Origin: an uncultured Caulobacterales bacterium | GTDB taxonomy: Bacteria; Pseudomonadota; Alphaproteobacteria; Caulobacterales; Maricaulaceae | NCBI GenBank assembly: GCA_937928165.1 | Contig: CALFVT010000022.1 | Location: 1 to 47,418, forward strand | Length of the DNA stretch: 47,418 bases | Reading direction: 5' to 3' | Part shown: one piece after another, positions 34,261-44,519 of the stretch | Position numbering within the stretch: the stretch's first letter is position 1 | Layout of the letters: each line of letters starts with the position of its first letter | The notes under the pieces: generated by a model | Seen by the model: the letters and a program-made list of their open reading frames with translations, nothing else | The model's database searches: none | Told to the model about the DNA's origin: nothing | Made by a program: the position numbers and the translations under genes

Positions 34261-34737
34261 ATGGATTTCAACGACTATGAACATAAGCTACTTTTAAATA
34301 TAATAGAGCATGGCTGGCAATGTAGTCATGTTTTTGACCCTAAAGCTATCTTACCGGATTTTTCTTATACAGTAGGGTTTTCGCAAACACTTAATGCACC
34401 AGAGTTTATTACTTTCGGGCTATCAAGAGATTTGATGCAAAATATGCTGTGGGAAGTTTTCCGTCAAGTAAAAGACGGCCTCAATATATCTGATAATATG
34501 CAGTTAAAGGGCTTAATCGATGGCTTTGATTGTATTGCCAAAAAAGCTCAACATAAAGATTTGTTCACAGAATATGCAACACACGCTAACTGGCTTTGGA
34601 AACTTAATGAAAATGAAGGCCATCCTGACGTTTACCAAATCATATGGCCCGGTGCGCAACAAGGTTTGTTTCCGTGGGATGAAGGATGTGCACAAGATGT
34701 TATTGATGCGCAGCCAAAACTATGGAAAGGCATTTAA
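34261..34737 (+). CDS. DUF4262-family protein
   Basis: A 158-residue soluble protein with the DUF4262 pattern: FSYTVGFSQTLNAPEFITFG (34-53), a middle NMLWEVFRQVKDG helix and a C-terminal WPGAQQGLFPWDEGC followed by QPKLWKG. The biochemical role of the family is not established. The ATG at 34261 follows the terminator, so the gene has its own promoter. It ends 29 nt before the M24 peptidase start. Confidence 0.8.
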   Translation: MDFNDYEHKLLLNIIEHGWQCSHVFDPKAILPDFSYTVGFSQTLNAPEFITFGLSRDLMQNMLWEVFRQVKDGLNISDNMQLKGLIDGFDCIAKKAQHKDLFTEYATHANWLWKLNENEGHPDVYQIIWPGAQQGLFPWDEGCAQDVIDAQPKLWKGI

Positions 34738-34766
34738 ATAAATTTTGTACGCCCGCAGGTAATCAT

Positions 34767-36050
34767 ATGTTCACACTCTCAAAAAGAGATTTTATCAGAG
34801 CCAGCGCGGCCTTAGGACTATCAAGTTTGATATCGTGCAAACAATCGTCACCTTCATCTTCCATTTCCGCAAACCATTCTAATTATAAATTATTATCTTC
34901 TATGACCCAAACCGCCAAGCCCATCACAATAAGCGAACGTAAAGCCCGTATCGAAAAAGCCCAGCGCCTTATGCGGCAGCGCGGCATGGGGGCACTTATT
35001 ATCGAAGCAGGCTCTTCACTCGTTTATTTCACTGGTATAAAATGGCGGCGTAGCGAAAGATTCACGGGTGCCGTTATCACCGCAGACGGCGGGTTCACGG
35101 TCATCACGCCCTTCTTTGAAGAGCCAACCATAAGAGAACGCATGAATTTTGGCGATGATGTACGCACATGGCATGAGCACGCCTCTCCCTTTAAACTCAT
35201 CACGGATTATCTTCAGGAAAACAACGCCTTAGTTAAACCTATCGCCATAGAAGAAACCACGCGCAATTTTATCTCTACGGGTCTAAAAACCGCCAATAGC
35301 GCGGTAGAGCTTGTTTCGGGTCAGCCGATTACCCGCGGTTGCCGCATGTTTAAATCCCCTGCAGAGCTTGATCTTATGCAAGCAGCCAATGACGTGACCA
35401 TGACCGCTTACCGGCATATTTATCCCAAGATTGAAGTCGGTATGACCCGCCGCGATATTGCCGCCATGATGAGTGAAGCCACGCGGCAACTCGGCGCGAA
35501 TGTGCAATTCTCACTCGTGTTAATCGGCCCGTCTAGCTCTTTCCCTCACGGCAGCGAAATAGAATATAAAGTTAAAGACGGCGAAGTGATCCTGATGGAT
35601 TGCGGCGCAAGCGTGCATGATTATCAATCTGATATCTCCCGTACATGGGTCATGGGCGAAGCGAATGCAGAGCAAAGACGGGTGTGGAATATTGTAAAGC
35701 GCGGCCAAGAACTCGCGCTCGAAACAGCCCAAATCGGCACGCCTGCGGGACAAGTTGATGACGCGGTGCGCAAGTTTTACGCCGCGCAAGGCTTTGGCCC
35801 AGATTATGCCGCCCCTGGCCTGACCCACCGCCTCGGACACGGCATCGGCATGGACGGCCATGAACCGATTAATTTTGTTCGCGGCGAAGATAGGGCTCTA
35901 GCCGCAGGTATGTGTTTTTCAAATGAGCCCGGTATTTATCTGCCCGGAAAATTCGGCATTCGGCTGGAAGACTGTTTGTATATGAGCGAAAAAGGCCCTG
36001 TTTTATTCTCGCCTTTATCAAAATCAATCGACAACCCTTTTGATCTTTAA
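34767..36050 (+). CDS. M24 metallopeptidase (Xaa-Pro aminopeptidase type), exported
   Basis: The chosen ATG 34767 gives MFTLSKRDFIRASAALGLSS, a KR variant of a twin-arginine signal with lipobox-like SLISC after it; the in-frame ATG at 34722 overlaps the previous gene. The N-terminal creatinase-like domain is followed by the pita-bread M24 fold with metal ligands Asp in LMDCGA, Asp in QSDISRTW, His in HRLGHGIG, Glu in FSNEPGIY and Glu in IRLEDCL. Such enzymes remove an N-terminal residue before proline. At about 427 residues it is normal for the family. Confidence 0.88.
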   Translation: MFTLSKRDFIRASAALGLSSLISCKQSSPSSSISANHSNYKLLSSMTQTAKPITISERKARIEKAQRLMRQRGMGALIIEAGSSLVYFTGIKWRRSERFTGAVITADGGFTVITPFFEEPTIRERMNFGDDVRTWHEHASPFKLITDYLQENNALVKPIAIEETTRNFISTGLKTANSAVELVSGQPITRGCRMFKSPAELDLMQAANDVTMTAYRHIYPKIEVGMTRRDIAAMMSEATRQLGANVQFSLVLIGPSSSFPHGSEIEYKVKDGEVILMDCGASVHDYQSDISRTWVMGEANAEQRRVWNIVKRGQELALETAQIGTPAGQVDDAVRKFYAAQGFGPDYAAPGLTHRLGHGIGMDGHEPINFVRGEDRALAAGMCFSNEPGIYLPGKFGIRLEDCLYMSEKGPVLFSPLSKSIDNPFDL

Positions 36051-36055
36051 CTGCC

Positions 36056-36778
36056 CTAGAGCTTCACCGCATAAAGCAAAAACTCTCTATTCCCTGAGCC
36101 GCCTTTAACCGGCGAATCTATGATGCCTTCTACCTGCCAGCCTTTGGCGCTAATGGCAGCGCTTATATCCGATAAGGCCTGATCTGCGAGGGCGCGGGAT
36201 TTCACGAGGCCGCCCTTGCCAATGCCCTCTGGCCCGACTTCAAATTGCGGCTTCACCAGCGTTATAAGCCGCGTAGACGGCGCCGATTTATCCATAACAG
36301 GGCCAAGGGCTTTCACCGCCGAAATAAAACTTGCATCACAAACGATCAGGCGCGGCGGGGATGAAAACTGCGCAAAATCGAGCGTTCGCGCATCTTGGCC
36401 TTCCCATGAGCTGACCCTTGGATCACCGCGTAATGTCTCATGAAGCTGCCCATGGCCCACATCCACTGCGTAGATATGCGCTGCGCCGCGCGCGCGTAAA
36501 ACATCCGTAAACCCGCCTGTCGACGCACCGACATCCAAACACACAAGCCCACTCGGATCTACGCCAAATTCATTCAGCGCGTGAGAAAGTTTAAGACCGC
36601 CGCGCGACACCCAAGGATGGAGTTTTTTGGCGTCAATCTGATCGGTTTCCGACAACGTCAAAGAGGCTTTTCTAAGCCGCTGGCCATTGACTTTAACCTT
36701 GCCCGCTTTAATCGCCGCCTGCGCTTGGGCGCGGGTGTCAAAATAACCATGCTGTGTTAGAAATTTATCTGCGCGCAT
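36056..36778 (-). CDS. tlyA: TlyA-family rRNA 2'-O-methyltransferase
   Basis: An S4 RNA-binding domain (MRADKFLTQHGYFDTRAQAQ to about 60) is joined to an FtsJ-like methyltransferase with SAM motif LDVGASTGGFTDVL, DVGHGQLHETLR, and the catalytic Lys in LVKPQFEVG. The 240-residue length is usual. It is the last gene of the xseB-ispA-dxs-tlyA run, 15 nt after dxs, and meets the M24 gene tail to tail. Confidence 0.93.
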   Translation of the reverse strand: MRADKFLTQHGYFDTRAQAQAAIKAGKVKVNGQRLRKASLTLSETDQIDAKKLHPWVSRGGLKLSHALNEFGVDPSGLVCLDVGASTGGFTDVLRARGAAHIYAVDVGHGQLHETLRGDPRVSSWEGQDARTLDFAQFSSPPRLIVCDASFISAVKALGPVMDKSAPSTRLITLVKPQFEVGPEGIGKGGLVKSRALADQALSDISAAISAKGWQVEGIIDSPVKGGSGNREFLLYAVKL

Positions 36779-36793
36779 GGCAGAACGAAAAGC

Positions 36794-38704
36794 CTAAGCC
36801 CGGTTCATTTGCGAGGCGATATCGCGGCCTAGAACTTGAAACACGGTTTCGACAATCGCCTTGGCATCAAGCCCCGCCTGCTCATACATTTTCGCAGGCG
36901 TGTCTTGGTCAATAAAGCTATCGGGCAAGGTCATCGTGCGGATTTTAAGCCCGCCATCAAGGCGGCCCATCTTGGCGAGGGCTTGGAGGGTGAAAGCTCC
37001 AAACCCGCCGACAGAGCCTTCTTCGATGGTAATTAAAACCTCGTGATTATCAGCCAGCCGTTGAATAAGCTCCATATCTAGCGGCTTGGCGAAGCGCGCA
37101 TCTGCGACGGTTGTCGATAGCCCAAGGCGGTCAAGATCAGTCGCCGCCATCATAGCTTCGCCGAGGCGCGTGCCGTAGGATAAAATCGCCACGCGGCTGC
37201 CTTCTTTAACAATGCGGCCTTTGCCAATCTCGAGGGCTTTCGCCTCATCGGGGATTGTCATTCCTGTCGATTCGCCGCGGGCATAACGAAAGCCAATTGG
37301 CCCCGCATCATAAGCCGCCGCCGTAGCAACCATACGGGTGAGGTCCGACTCATCCGCTGCGGCCATCAACACGAAACCCGGCAGGCAGCCTAAATAGGCA
37401 ATATCAAACGCCCCTGCATGGGTCGGCCCGTCTGCACCAACAAGCCCGGCGCGATCCATCGCAAAGCGGACAGGCAGACCTTGAATGGCGACATCATGCA
37501 CAACTTGGTCATAACCCCGCTGCAGAAAGGTCGAATAAATCGCGCAAAACGGCTTAAATCCGTCCGCTGCCATACCTGCCGCAAAGGTTACCGCGTGCTG
37601 TTCGGCAATGCCGACATCAAACATGCGCGCCGGGAAAGCCTCGCCAAAGGCTTTAAGCCCCGTTCCGCCGGGCATTGCGGCGGTAATACCGACGATCTTT
37701 TCGTCTTTTTCCGCCTCTTTAATCAAGGCATCCGAGAAAACTTTAGTATAGCTGGGCGCGTTAGGAATAGATTTTTTCTGCTCCCCCGTGACCACATTAA
37801 ACTTCGATACGCCGTGATATTTATCAGCAGATTCTTCGGCTGGGGCGTAGCCCTTACCCTTTTGCGTCACCACATGAATAAGCACGGGGCCGTCTTTCAT
37901 ATTTTTGACATTTTCAAGCACAGGGATAAGCGCATCAAGATCATGGCCGTCCACGGGGCCAACATAATAAAACCCTAGCTCCTCGAACCATGTGCCGCCC
38001 ATAAACATGCCGCGCGTATATTCTTCGGCCTTGCGGGCAGTAGATTTAATCGGGCGCGGGGCGTCTTTAACAATAGATTTTGCCGCGCCGCGTAGGGCTT
38101 GATAGCCTGCCGAGCTAACAGTGCGGGAGAGTAAATGGCTCATCGCGCCAACGGGCGGCGCAATGGACATATCATTATCGTTTAAAATGACGATTTGACG
38201 GCTATCCGTCGCCCCAGCATTATTCATCGCCTCATAGGCCATGCCCGCTGTGATAGAACCGTCGCCAATCACGGAAATCACGTGATTATCTCCGCCGGCC
38301 AAATCTCGCGCCGTGGCAAAACCCATACCCGCCGAAATAGAAGTCGAGCTATGGGCCGCGCCAAACGGGTCATATTCACTCTCGGCCCGTTTCGTAAAGC
38401 CCGACAGCCCGCCGCCTTTGCGCAAAGTGCGAATACGGTCTCGGCGGCCCGTCAACACTTTATGGGGATAGCATTGATGGCCCACATCCCAAATCAGCTT
38501 ATCATCGGGCGTATTAAACACGTGATGGATAGCAACAGTTAGCTCCACAACGCCCAGACCCGCGCCGAGATGCCCACCCGTGACAGATACCGCGTCAATC
38601 ACTTCCGCGCGTAGCTCATTGGCGAGCTGCTTGATCTCATCGCGGGAAAACCCGCGCATATCAGCCGGAAACTTAACTTTGTCTAAGATGGGTGTATTGA
38701 CCAT
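36794..38704 (-). CDS. dxs: 1-deoxy-D-xylulose-5-phosphate synthase
   Basis: Dxs condenses pyruvate and glyceraldehyde-3-phosphate with thiamine diphosphate in the first step of the MEP isoprenoid pathway. Signatures include [27 protein letters not shown], the ThDP motif [18 protein letters not shown] ending NDN, and in the second half [16 protein letters not shown] and [15 protein letters not shown]. The 636-residue length is normal. It lies 37 nt after ispA. Confidence 0.97.
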   Translation of the reverse strand: MVNTPILDKVKFPADMRGFSRDEIKQLANELRAEVIDAVSVTGGHLGAGLGVVELTVAIHHVFNTPDDKLIWDVGHQCYPHKVLTGRRDRIRTLRKGGGLSGFTKRAESEYDPFGAAHSSTSISAGMGFATARDLAGGDNHVISVIGDGSITAGMAYEAMNNAGATDSRQIVILNDNDMSIAPPVGAMSHLLSRTVSSAGYQALRGAAKSIVKDAPRPIKSTARKAEEYTRGMFMGGTWFEELGFYYVGPVDGHDLDALIPVLENVKNMKDGPVLIHVVTQKGKGYAPAEESADKYHGVSKFNVVTGEQKKSIPNAPSYTKVFSDALIKEAEKDEKIVGITAAMPGGTGLKAFGEAFPARMFDVGIAEQHAVTFAAGMAADGFKPFCAIYSTFLQRGYDQVVHDVAIQGLPVRFAMDRAGLVGADGPTHAGAFDIAYLGCLPGFVLMAAADESDLTRMVATAAAYDAGPIGFRYARGESTGMTIPDEAKALEIGKGRIVKEGSRVAILSYGTRLGEAMMAATDLDRLGLSTTVADARFAKPLDMELIQRLADNHEVLITIEEGSVGGFGAFTLQALAKMGRLDGGLKIRTMTLPDSFIDQDTPAKMYEQAGLDAKAIVETVFQVLGRDIASQMNRA

Positions 38705-38741
38705 AATATTCCCTTTGCCTCGTTATCCCGAGTTTTGCGCC

Positions 38742-39650
38742 CTAAAGCTGCCGATTCAGGATAAAGTCGACAGTGTCCCTCAACATAGCAGCCTCAGCGC
38801 CAAAATCGACTAATTTATCCTTGGCATATTGTCCCATGTCTTGCGCCCGTTGTTTGGCCGCATCAAGGCCTAAAATTGAAACAAATGTGGCCTTCCCAAG
38901 GCCCGCGTCTTTACCCACAGCCTTACCCATCAAAGACGTATCACCTTCGACGTCTAAAATATCATCTTTGATCTGAAAGGCCAGACCTATCAACGCTGCA
39001 TAGTCCATAAGGTTTTTGCGCTGCACCGGATTCGCGCCGCCGATAATCGCGCCCGCCTCGACGGCAAAGCTAATTAACGCGCCTGTTTTCATATTTTGTA
39101 AGTTCGTAATCAAGGCTTCATCACGGCCTGTCTCGGGCACAGTCATATCAACCACTTGCCCGCCAATCATGCCCATCATACCCGCCGCGCGCGCAAGCTT
39201 GGCGATAAGTTCAGACTTAATTTGCGGCGGGAAATGCGTCTCCGCGATAATCCCAAAACTACGGGTTAGCAATGCATCCCCCGCCAAAACCGCAATCGCC
39301 TCATCATAGGCTTTATGCACCGTCGGTTTTCCGCGCCGTAGGTCATCATCATCCATGCAAGGTAAATCATCATGTATGAGGGAGTAGACATGCAGACCTT
39401 CCAGCGCCGCTGCTACATGCCACATATCTTTACTGTCATGGCCAAAGATTTGGGCCGTTTCGACCATTAGAAATGGACGCAGACGCTTGCCCCCCCCAAG
39501 GGCGGCATAGCGGGCGGCTTCCATCACAATAGCCTGCGGGCCGTAAGGCTTCGGTAAGACATCATCCAAAACCGATTCCATCTGCTTGGCAGCATATTTT
39601 AGGCGGGTGTTAAAAGCCTCTGACACGCAAACAAGACTATTCGGCGTCAA
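38742..39650 (-). CDS. ispA: Geranyl/farnesyl diphosphate synthase
   Basis: A short-chain polyprenyl synthase. The first aspartate-rich motif is [19 protein letters not shown] and the second is [22 protein letters not shown] and the small residues before the first motif fit an FPP synthase (IspA). The 302-residue length is typical. Its start overlaps the xseB 3' end by 14 bp, so translation is coupled. Confidence 0.95.
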   Translation of the reverse strand: MTPNSLVCVSEAFNTRLKYAAKQMESVLDDVLPKPYGPQAIVMEAARYAALGGGKRLRPFLMVETAQIFGHDSKDMWHVAAALEGLHVYSLIHDDLPCMDDDDLRRGKPTVHKAYDEAIAVLAGDALLTRSFGIIAETHFPPQIKSELIAKLARAAGMMGMIGGQVVDMTVPETGRDEALITNLQNMKTGALISFAVEAGAIIGGANPVQRKNLMDYAALIGLAFQIKDDILDVEGDTSLMGKAVGKDAGLGKATFVSILGLDAAKQRAQDMGQYAKDKLVDFGAEAAMLRDTVDFILNRQL

Positions 39651-39876
39651 AAGGCTCAGTGGCCGCGTCGCCGGAGGACTTAAGCACGATTTTTTCGACC
39701 TTAAGCTGGGCGGCTTTAAGCTGTCCCTCGCAGTGGGCTTTAAGAGCTGCGCCGCGCTGATAAATCGAAATGCTTTCTTCTAGCGGCGCATCCCCGCGCT
39801 CTAGCTTTTCTACAATAGTTTCTAGCTCTTGAATCGCCTGTTCAAAGCTTAAATCTTTTACGTTATCTTGGCTCAT
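39637..39876 (-). CDS. xseB: Exodeoxyribonuclease VII small subunit
   Basis: A 79-residue all-helical protein with the family core [20 protein letters not shown] (9-28) and the following [20 protein letters not shown]. XseB binds XseA to form exonuclease VII. The acidic tail after residue 65 is variable in the family. It overlaps ispA by 14 bp. Confidence 0.94.
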   Translation of the reverse strand: MSQDNVKDLSFEQAIQELETIVEKLERGDAPLEESISIYQRGAALKAHCEGQLKAAQLKVEKIVLKSSGDAATEPFDAE

Positions 39877-39890
39877 TATATCCTCTTATA

Positions 39891-40484
39891 TTAGGGGTTA
39901 CGGCCCAATTTATCACTGAGCCGTTCATAGCGGCGGTGACACCAATGTCTATCCCCAAAACTCGCCACGAGCGTCCAACCGCGCCGCCGAAGGGGCTGTT
40001 TAAGCATACGGTTATACCAACCATGAGCAGCGACAAAAACAAGTTTACCATCCGTGGCCACCTCGGTAAGTTTTTCCGCTGTGATTTCGGCGCGTTTCTC
40101 GGCCTCACGGCGTGTTTCTTCTCCGCCAGAGAAGCCAAGCCACCAACTTATACGGGCGATTGTTCCCCATTGGCGCGGCCCGGTCATATACCAGCCGAAA
40201 TTTGGCGGCGGGAGTGCGGCTTCGACAAGCTCATCCCACTGCTCATCCGGTTCGCGGCCAGAGGCCAATGTCGCCGATTCGACGGCGCGCCGAAGAGGGC
40301 TTGAAATCACAACATCCGCCGCATTTGCGAGTTTGGTCACACGTTTGGGAATTTTTTGTTTAGAATCCAGCCCACCTTCATCATATTTTTTCCACCAGTC
40401 TTTATAGCCCAGCCAATTCAGGCGGACTTTTTTTGACAAAGCGGGCTTGCCGTGACGACAAATAATAAGAACTTCGCGGGCCAT
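39891..40484 (-). CDS. Histidine phosphatase superfamily protein
   Basis: The N-terminal ICRHGKP holds the RHG catalytic His, SSPLRRAVESA the second Arg, and AAHGWYNRML the second His. A Trp-rich insert (GWYMTGPRQWGTIARISWWL) lies in the middle. At 197 residues it is the size of small phosphoglycerate-mutase-like phosphatases. It is 14 nt upstream of xseB and 47 nt after lepB, on the same strand. The substrate is unknown. Confidence 0.85.
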   Translation of the reverse strand: MAREVLIICRHGKPALSKKVRLNWLGYKDWWKKYDEGGLDSKQKIPKRVTKLANAADVVISSPLRRAVESATLASGREPDEQWDELVEAALPPPNFGWYMTGPRQWGTIARISWWLGFSGGEETRREAEKRAEITAEKLTEVATDGKLVFVAAHGWYNRMLKQPLRRRGWTLVASFGDRHWCHRRYERLSDKLGRNP

Positions 40485-40531
40485 GAGATGTTTGATACCA
40501 AAAAAGTCAAAAAGTCGAGTCTGTTAAACCG

Positions 40532-41317
40532 TTATAAGCCCTTTAAAAAGCGGACAGGCGGGCAGCGAAATCCGGGCTCTTTTTTACATTTCTTAAAAGA
40601 AAACATCATTAAATCCGCGCGGCCAATCAGATGATCAACGGGCACCATGCCGGGGCCATTTGTAGCGCGGCTATCTATCGAATTATCTCGGTTATCGCCC
40701 ATAAAAAATACATGGCCATCAGGAATCGTAAACGGGCCACGGTCATCTTGGATGCCGTTATCGCGCACTTCATAAATAAAATGCGTGTTTTTCTCACCGG
40801 GTAATTTCTCTTCATATTGCGTTACAACCGTTTCGCTCCCCCGGTGTGCGCGGTAACGAAACATATCAATCTGATCCCGTTCCATAAGCTCATCATTAAC
40901 AAAAAGTCGACCGCGGCGCGTTTCAATCACATCCCCCGGTAAACCTACCGCACGTTTGATCATAATAATTCCGCTCACTGGGTTTCTAAAAACTACGACA
41001 TCACCGCGTTTCGGCAGGCGTGAGAATAGCTGTTTCCCGTCCGCAATTTGTAGGCGGTGTGCTCCAAAGGGTAAGGAATGGCGCGAATAACCATAGGTAA
41101 ATTTCGATACATAAACATGGTCCCCCACTTCAAGTGTTGGCAACATGCTTTCACTCGGGATTTTATAATGACCCCAAACAGTTGAGAAAAATACAAATAT
41201 AAATAGAAACAGACCTGCGAAAAATTTAATCTCATTAATGACTCGCGCTTTGAGAGAGAGCGGAGCTGGCTCTACGTCTGGTTTTGCCGCAGATACGCTA
41301 ACAGCTTTATCGGTCAT
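40532..41317 (-). CDS. lepB: Signal peptidase I
   Basis: LepB cleaves signal peptides in the membrane. One N-terminal transmembrane segment (FFAGLFLFIFVFFSTVWG) precedes the catalytic Ser in PSESMLPTL and the general-base Lys in MIKRAVGLPGD; box D/E appears as FMGDNRDNSIDSR. I prefer ATG 41317 (MTDKAVSV) to the TTG at 41335. About 261 residues. The gene is divergent from yceI, so the 93-bp gap must hold both promoters. Confidence 0.95.
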   Translation of the reverse strand: MTDKAVSVSAAKPDVEPAPLSLKARVINEIKFFAGLFLFIFVFFSTVWGHYKIPSESMLPTLEVGDHVYVSKFTYGYSRHSLPFGAHRLQIADGKQLFSRLPKRGDVVVFRNPVSGIIMIKRAVGLPGDVIETRRGRLFVNDELMERDQIDMFRYRAHRGSETVVTQYEEKLPGEKNTHFIYEVRDNGIQDDRGPFTIPDGHVFFMGDNRDNSIDSRATNGPGMVPVDHLIGRADLMMFSFKKCKKEPGFRCPPVRFLKGL

Positions 41318-41410
41318 AGGGTGTCCAAAGTACAAAAAAATCTATTTTATGTGACATATTGATATTCTGCGCCTTTGCAAGTGCGCTTATCCTAACTTAT
41401 ATGTTAAATT

Positions 41411-42028
41411 ATGAAAACACCACATATCACAGCCCCGCTTGCCGCAATTAGCTTTTTCGCCCTCTCCGCCTGTTATACTCCGCCCTCCATAGCGCCGGTA
41501 GATCTTAAGCCCGGAAATTACGTTTTAGACCCTTCCCATGCCCGGGTCACATGGTCCCTCAGCCACGCGGGGCTATCATATTACGACGCCCGTTTTGACC
41601 GCGTCACAGGCACATTAAGCTTTGACCCCGACGCTCCCGCTAACAGCCAACTTGATATTCGTATTGACCCCAACAGCGTCAGCACAGGCCTTCCAGATTT
41701 TGATAAAACGATTGCCACTGACAGCCGCTATTTCAATGCAAGCACGCATCCTGAAATTCGTTTTACCGCAACCGATATTAACGTGACAGGCCCCGCTAGC
41801 GGTACGGTTACGGGTGATCTGAGTTTTCGCGGCGTTACCAAGCCCCTCACCTTGGACGTGACCTTTAACGGGGCCGGGAAATCCTTTGGCAACCCTGGTG
41901 ATACATTAGGTTTCTCGGCGAGCGGCCGTCTTGACCGCACAGACTATGGCCTGACCTATTTATCAAATTTTGGCATTGGCACCGAAGTTAAATTACGCAT
42001 TGAAGCCGAATTTAACGAAGCCCAATAA
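41411..42028 (+). CDS. YceI-family lipoprotein
   Basis: A signal with lipobox FALSAC gives a lipidated Cys near residue 21. The YceI lipocalin-like barrel follows: NYVLDPSHARVTWSLSHAGL, SLSFDPDAPANSQLDI-type strands, RYFNASTHPEIRFTAT and DLSFRGVTKPLTLDVTF. YceI proteins bind isoprenoid-like lipids such as polyprenols in the periplasm. The 205-residue length is typical. Confidence 0.9.
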   Translation: MKTPHITAPLAAISFFALSACYTPPSIAPVDLKPGNYVLDPSHARVTWSLSHAGLSYYDARFDRVTGTLSFDPDAPANSQLDIRIDPNSVSTGLPDFDKTIATDSRYFNASTHPEIRFTATDINVTGPASGTVTGDLSFRGVTKPLTLDVTFNGAGKSFGNPGDTLGFSASGRLDRTDYGLTYLSNFGIGTEVKLRIEAEFNEAQ

Positions 42029-42039
42029 GGCTGCGAAAA

Positions 42040-42657
42040 ATGAGAGCAGATATTTCGGCTGTAAACACGGCCCTTAAAGGCGGCGGCATCGTTCTGCTCC
42101 CCACCGAGACCGTTTACGGCCTGGCCGCTGACGCCAGAAATCAAAGCGCCGTGAATAAGCTATACCGCATTAAAGGCCGGGAATTTAATAAACCGATTGC
42201 CATTTGCGTGGCCAACATAGAGCGCGCCGCAAAGCTTGTTCATTGGGACGACGCTGCGCAAAAACTTGCAAGCGCATTTTGGCCCGGCCCCCTCTCTCTT
42301 GTGCTCCCAGCTCAAGATGATTTAGGGTTTGATGAGCGGCTATTGGGCCAATTTCCTGACGGGCGGCCAAGCTTATCTCTTCGCTGCCCGCAGGCCGAAT
42401 GGCGCGGTCATATTCAGACTGAATATCTCGCCCTCACCAGCGCCAATAAAACCGGCAAGCCGGATCATACTGAGTTTCAAAACGCCATAGGTCAATTTAA
42501 AGATGACGTAACTGCCGCTATAAAAGGCGCCCCCTCTTTACATGCTATGCCGTCAACCATTGTCACCATCACAGATGGGCATTGCCGAATTTTAAGGCAG
42601 GGCACATTAAAGCAAACTGATTTTGCGCCGTTAAACCTCTCATGGGACGCCCCGTGA
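42040..42657 (+). CDS. tsaC: L-threonylcarbamoyladenylate synthase, YrdC domain
   Basis: The YrdC/Sua5 domain makes the threonylcarbamoyl adenylate used for t6A37 of tRNAs. Seen are LLPTETVYGLAADARN, KLYRIKGREFNKPIAICV, FWPGPLSLVLP, SLRCPQ and ALTSANKTGKPDHTE. At 205 residues it lacks the C-terminal Sua5 domain, as in TsaC proteins. It lies 11 nt after yceI and overlaps the next gene by 16 bp. Confidence 0.93.
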   Translation: MRADISAVNTALKGGGIVLLPTETVYGLAADARNQSAVNKLYRIKGREFNKPIAICVANIERAAKLVHWDDAAQKLASAFWPGPLSLVLPAQDDLGFDERLLGQFPDGRPSLSLRCPQAEWRGHIQTEYLALTSANKTGKPDHTEFQNAIGQFKDDVTAAIKGAPSLHAMPSTIVTITDGHCRILRQGTLKQTDFAPLNLSWDAP

Positions 42658-44054
42658 ACCGCAAAACGGACATTGGACTAAGCGCCCTTAAGTCCGCCTT
42701 ACCGCCGCAGGCCTGGACAGAGGATAAAGATATTATCGCCCCACATCTCTCCGAATGGCGGGATAAATATTTTGGCCATACGCCCATCATGCTCACGCCG
42801 CGCTCCACCCAAGAGGTGGCAGAGGCGGTCAATATCTGCCGGCAATATGACCTTAAGATTACCCCTCAAGGGGGCAATACTGGCCTTGTCGGCGGACAAA
42901 TCCCACAAGGAGAAATTTTGCTGTCTCTTAAAAAAATGACTGCTATTCGAGATATTAATTCTGTCACCAATGCCTTAATTATCGAAGCCGGCGCGCCGTT
43001 AAAACGCGCTCAAGACGCCGCCACCCAAATCCAGCGTATGTTCCCGCTCACCCTATCCTCCGAAGGCAGCTGCACCATTGGCGGGGTCATATCTACCAAT
43101 GCAGGCGGCAATCACGTGTTAAAATATGGGACAACAAAAGACCTCATATTCGGCGTTGAAGCCGTGCTCGCCAGCGGCGAAATTTATAATGGCCTGACAT
43201 CACTGCGAAAAGACAATACGGGCTATGACCTCAGCCGGTTGTTTATCGGCGCAGAAGGCACGCTCGGCATTGTCACCGCCGCTAGCCTTAAACTTTTCAC
43301 CCCGCCCCCCTACACCCAGCGAGTCATGGTGGGCCTTGAAAGCCCCGAAAAAGCCGTCGCCTTATTAAGCCATTGCCGCGCTGCAGGCCGCCTCTCCATG
43401 TTCGAGGTTATGCCTGCCATAGGCTACCGCGCGGTTATTGATAATTTTGGCCACATCACCGACCCCTTCCCGGACGCTCATCCGTGGTATGCCCTGATAG
43501 ATTGGGATAGCGCTAGCTCTGAGGACGGCATAAAACATGCCGAGGATAAATTAGATACGGCCTTAAACGCGGGCCTTATTCGCAGCGCAGTGATTGCCCA
43601 AAACGAAAGCCAAGCAGGCGCTCTTCTCGCCGTTCGAGAACATATGTCTGCCGGGCAGAAATGTCTTGGCGGCTCAATCAAGCAAGATATCACAGTGCCG
43701 ATTAGCGATATTCCTGCCTTTTTCAAAACCGCAAATGCCGCCATGGAACAGCTTATCCCCGGCTGCCGCCCGGTCGGGTTTGGGCATTTCGGTGATGGTA
43801 ATATCCACTATAATATCACCCAGCCCATTGGCAGTGACCGCCGCACATTCCTCGCGCAATGGGACCACGTCTCAGCGGCCATTTTCGATATTGTTGATCA
43901 CTTTGGCGGGTCCATATCCGCAGAGCACGGCATTGGCATTATGAAAAAAACAGAGCTCGCCGCTCGGGCGGGGCCCGTCAAACTTTCTATGCTTCGTCGG
44001 ATTAAACAGGCTATGGATCCAGATAACATGATGAACCCGCGCGTCATGGTATAA
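42642..44054 (+). CDS. FAD-linked oxidase, D-2-hydroxyglutarate dehydrogenase type
   Basis: The FAD-binding-4 domain has ITPQGGNTGLVGGQIPQG, EAGAPLKRAQD and LSSEGSCTIGGVISTNAGG. The C-terminal FAD-oxidase-C domain has the metal-site motif GHFGDGNIHYNI and AEHGIGIMKK. This pattern is that of D-2-hydroxyglutarate/D-lactate/glycolate oxidases. At 470 residues it is the usual length. The ATG 42642 overlaps tsaC; a GTG at 42654 gives a GTGA stop-start overlap and is equally possible. Confidence 0.9.
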   Translation: MGRPVNRKTDIGLSALKSALPPQAWTEDKDIIAPHLSEWRDKYFGHTPIMLTPRSTQEVAEAVNICRQYDLKITPQGGNTGLVGGQIPQGEILLSLKKMTAIRDINSVTNALIIEAGAPLKRAQDAATQIQRMFPLTLSSEGSCTIGGVISTNAGGNHVLKYGTTKDLIFGVEAVLASGEIYNGLTSLRKDNTGYDLSRLFIGAEGTLGIVTAASLKLFTPPPYTQRVMVGLESPEKAVALLSHCRAAGRLSMFEVMPAIGYRAVIDNFGHITDPFPDAHPWYALIDWDSASSEDGIKHAEDKLDTALNAGLIRSAVIAQNESQAGALLAVREHMSAGQKCLGGSIKQDITVPISDIPAFFKTANAAMEQLIPGCRPVGFGHFGDGNIHYNITQPIGSDRRTFLAQWDHVSAAIFDIVDHFGGSISAEHGIGIMKKTELAARAGPVKLSMLRRIKQAMDPDNMMNPRVMV

Positions 44055-44256
44055 AATATTATACGATAGATAACCCAAAAGCAGTAAGCTTAGACTACCC
44101 ATCATTATCTTCGCCGTGAATGTTTTTTAGTCTTGCTAAAACAGTCAAGTGGACGTTCTTAATCAACATAGTCGATATTTTACAAGATAAGAATTTTTTA
44201 CTTCACAACACAGCCAAGCCCCGTTATACGGCGGCTCTTACCAAGCTCTTGGCTGT

Positions 44257-44343
44257 GCGGCCGTGGCGGAATTGGTAGACGCGCAGCGTTGAGGTCGCTG
44301 TGGGGTAAAACCCGTGGAAGTTCGAGTCTTCTCGGCCGCACCA
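44257..44343 (+). tRNA. tRNA-Leu (GAG)
   Basis: The acceptor stem GCGGCCG (44257-44263) pairs with CGGCCGC (44333-44339), with discriminator A and an encoded CCA. The anticodon stem CAGCG/CGCTG (44284-44288, 44296-44300) holds the loop TTGAGGT with anticodon GAG at 44291-44293. A long variable arm and the T-arm GTTCGAGTC are present, as in class II tRNAs. An integrase remnant starts 177 nt downstream, so this tRNA was probably an integration site. Confidence 0.97.
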
Positions 44344-44519
44344 AATTTCTTCTAATAATTGACACGTAAGCCCTTGTAATTGTTTAAGTTTCCTGTGGAA
44401 ACTTGTAACTACTTTTACTTGTTTTCGTGTCTCGCAATACAATGTGCAACACAATGTGCTGTACAAATTGGTACACCATATTCCTCTAACCCATAGGTGC
44501 GGCCATCGGAAGTAACGTT

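Noticed and set aside
44224-44466. 80-codon minus-strand frame across the tRNA-Leu gene
   Set aside because: It is the well-known spurious translation of a tRNA antisense strand and has no start signal of its own.
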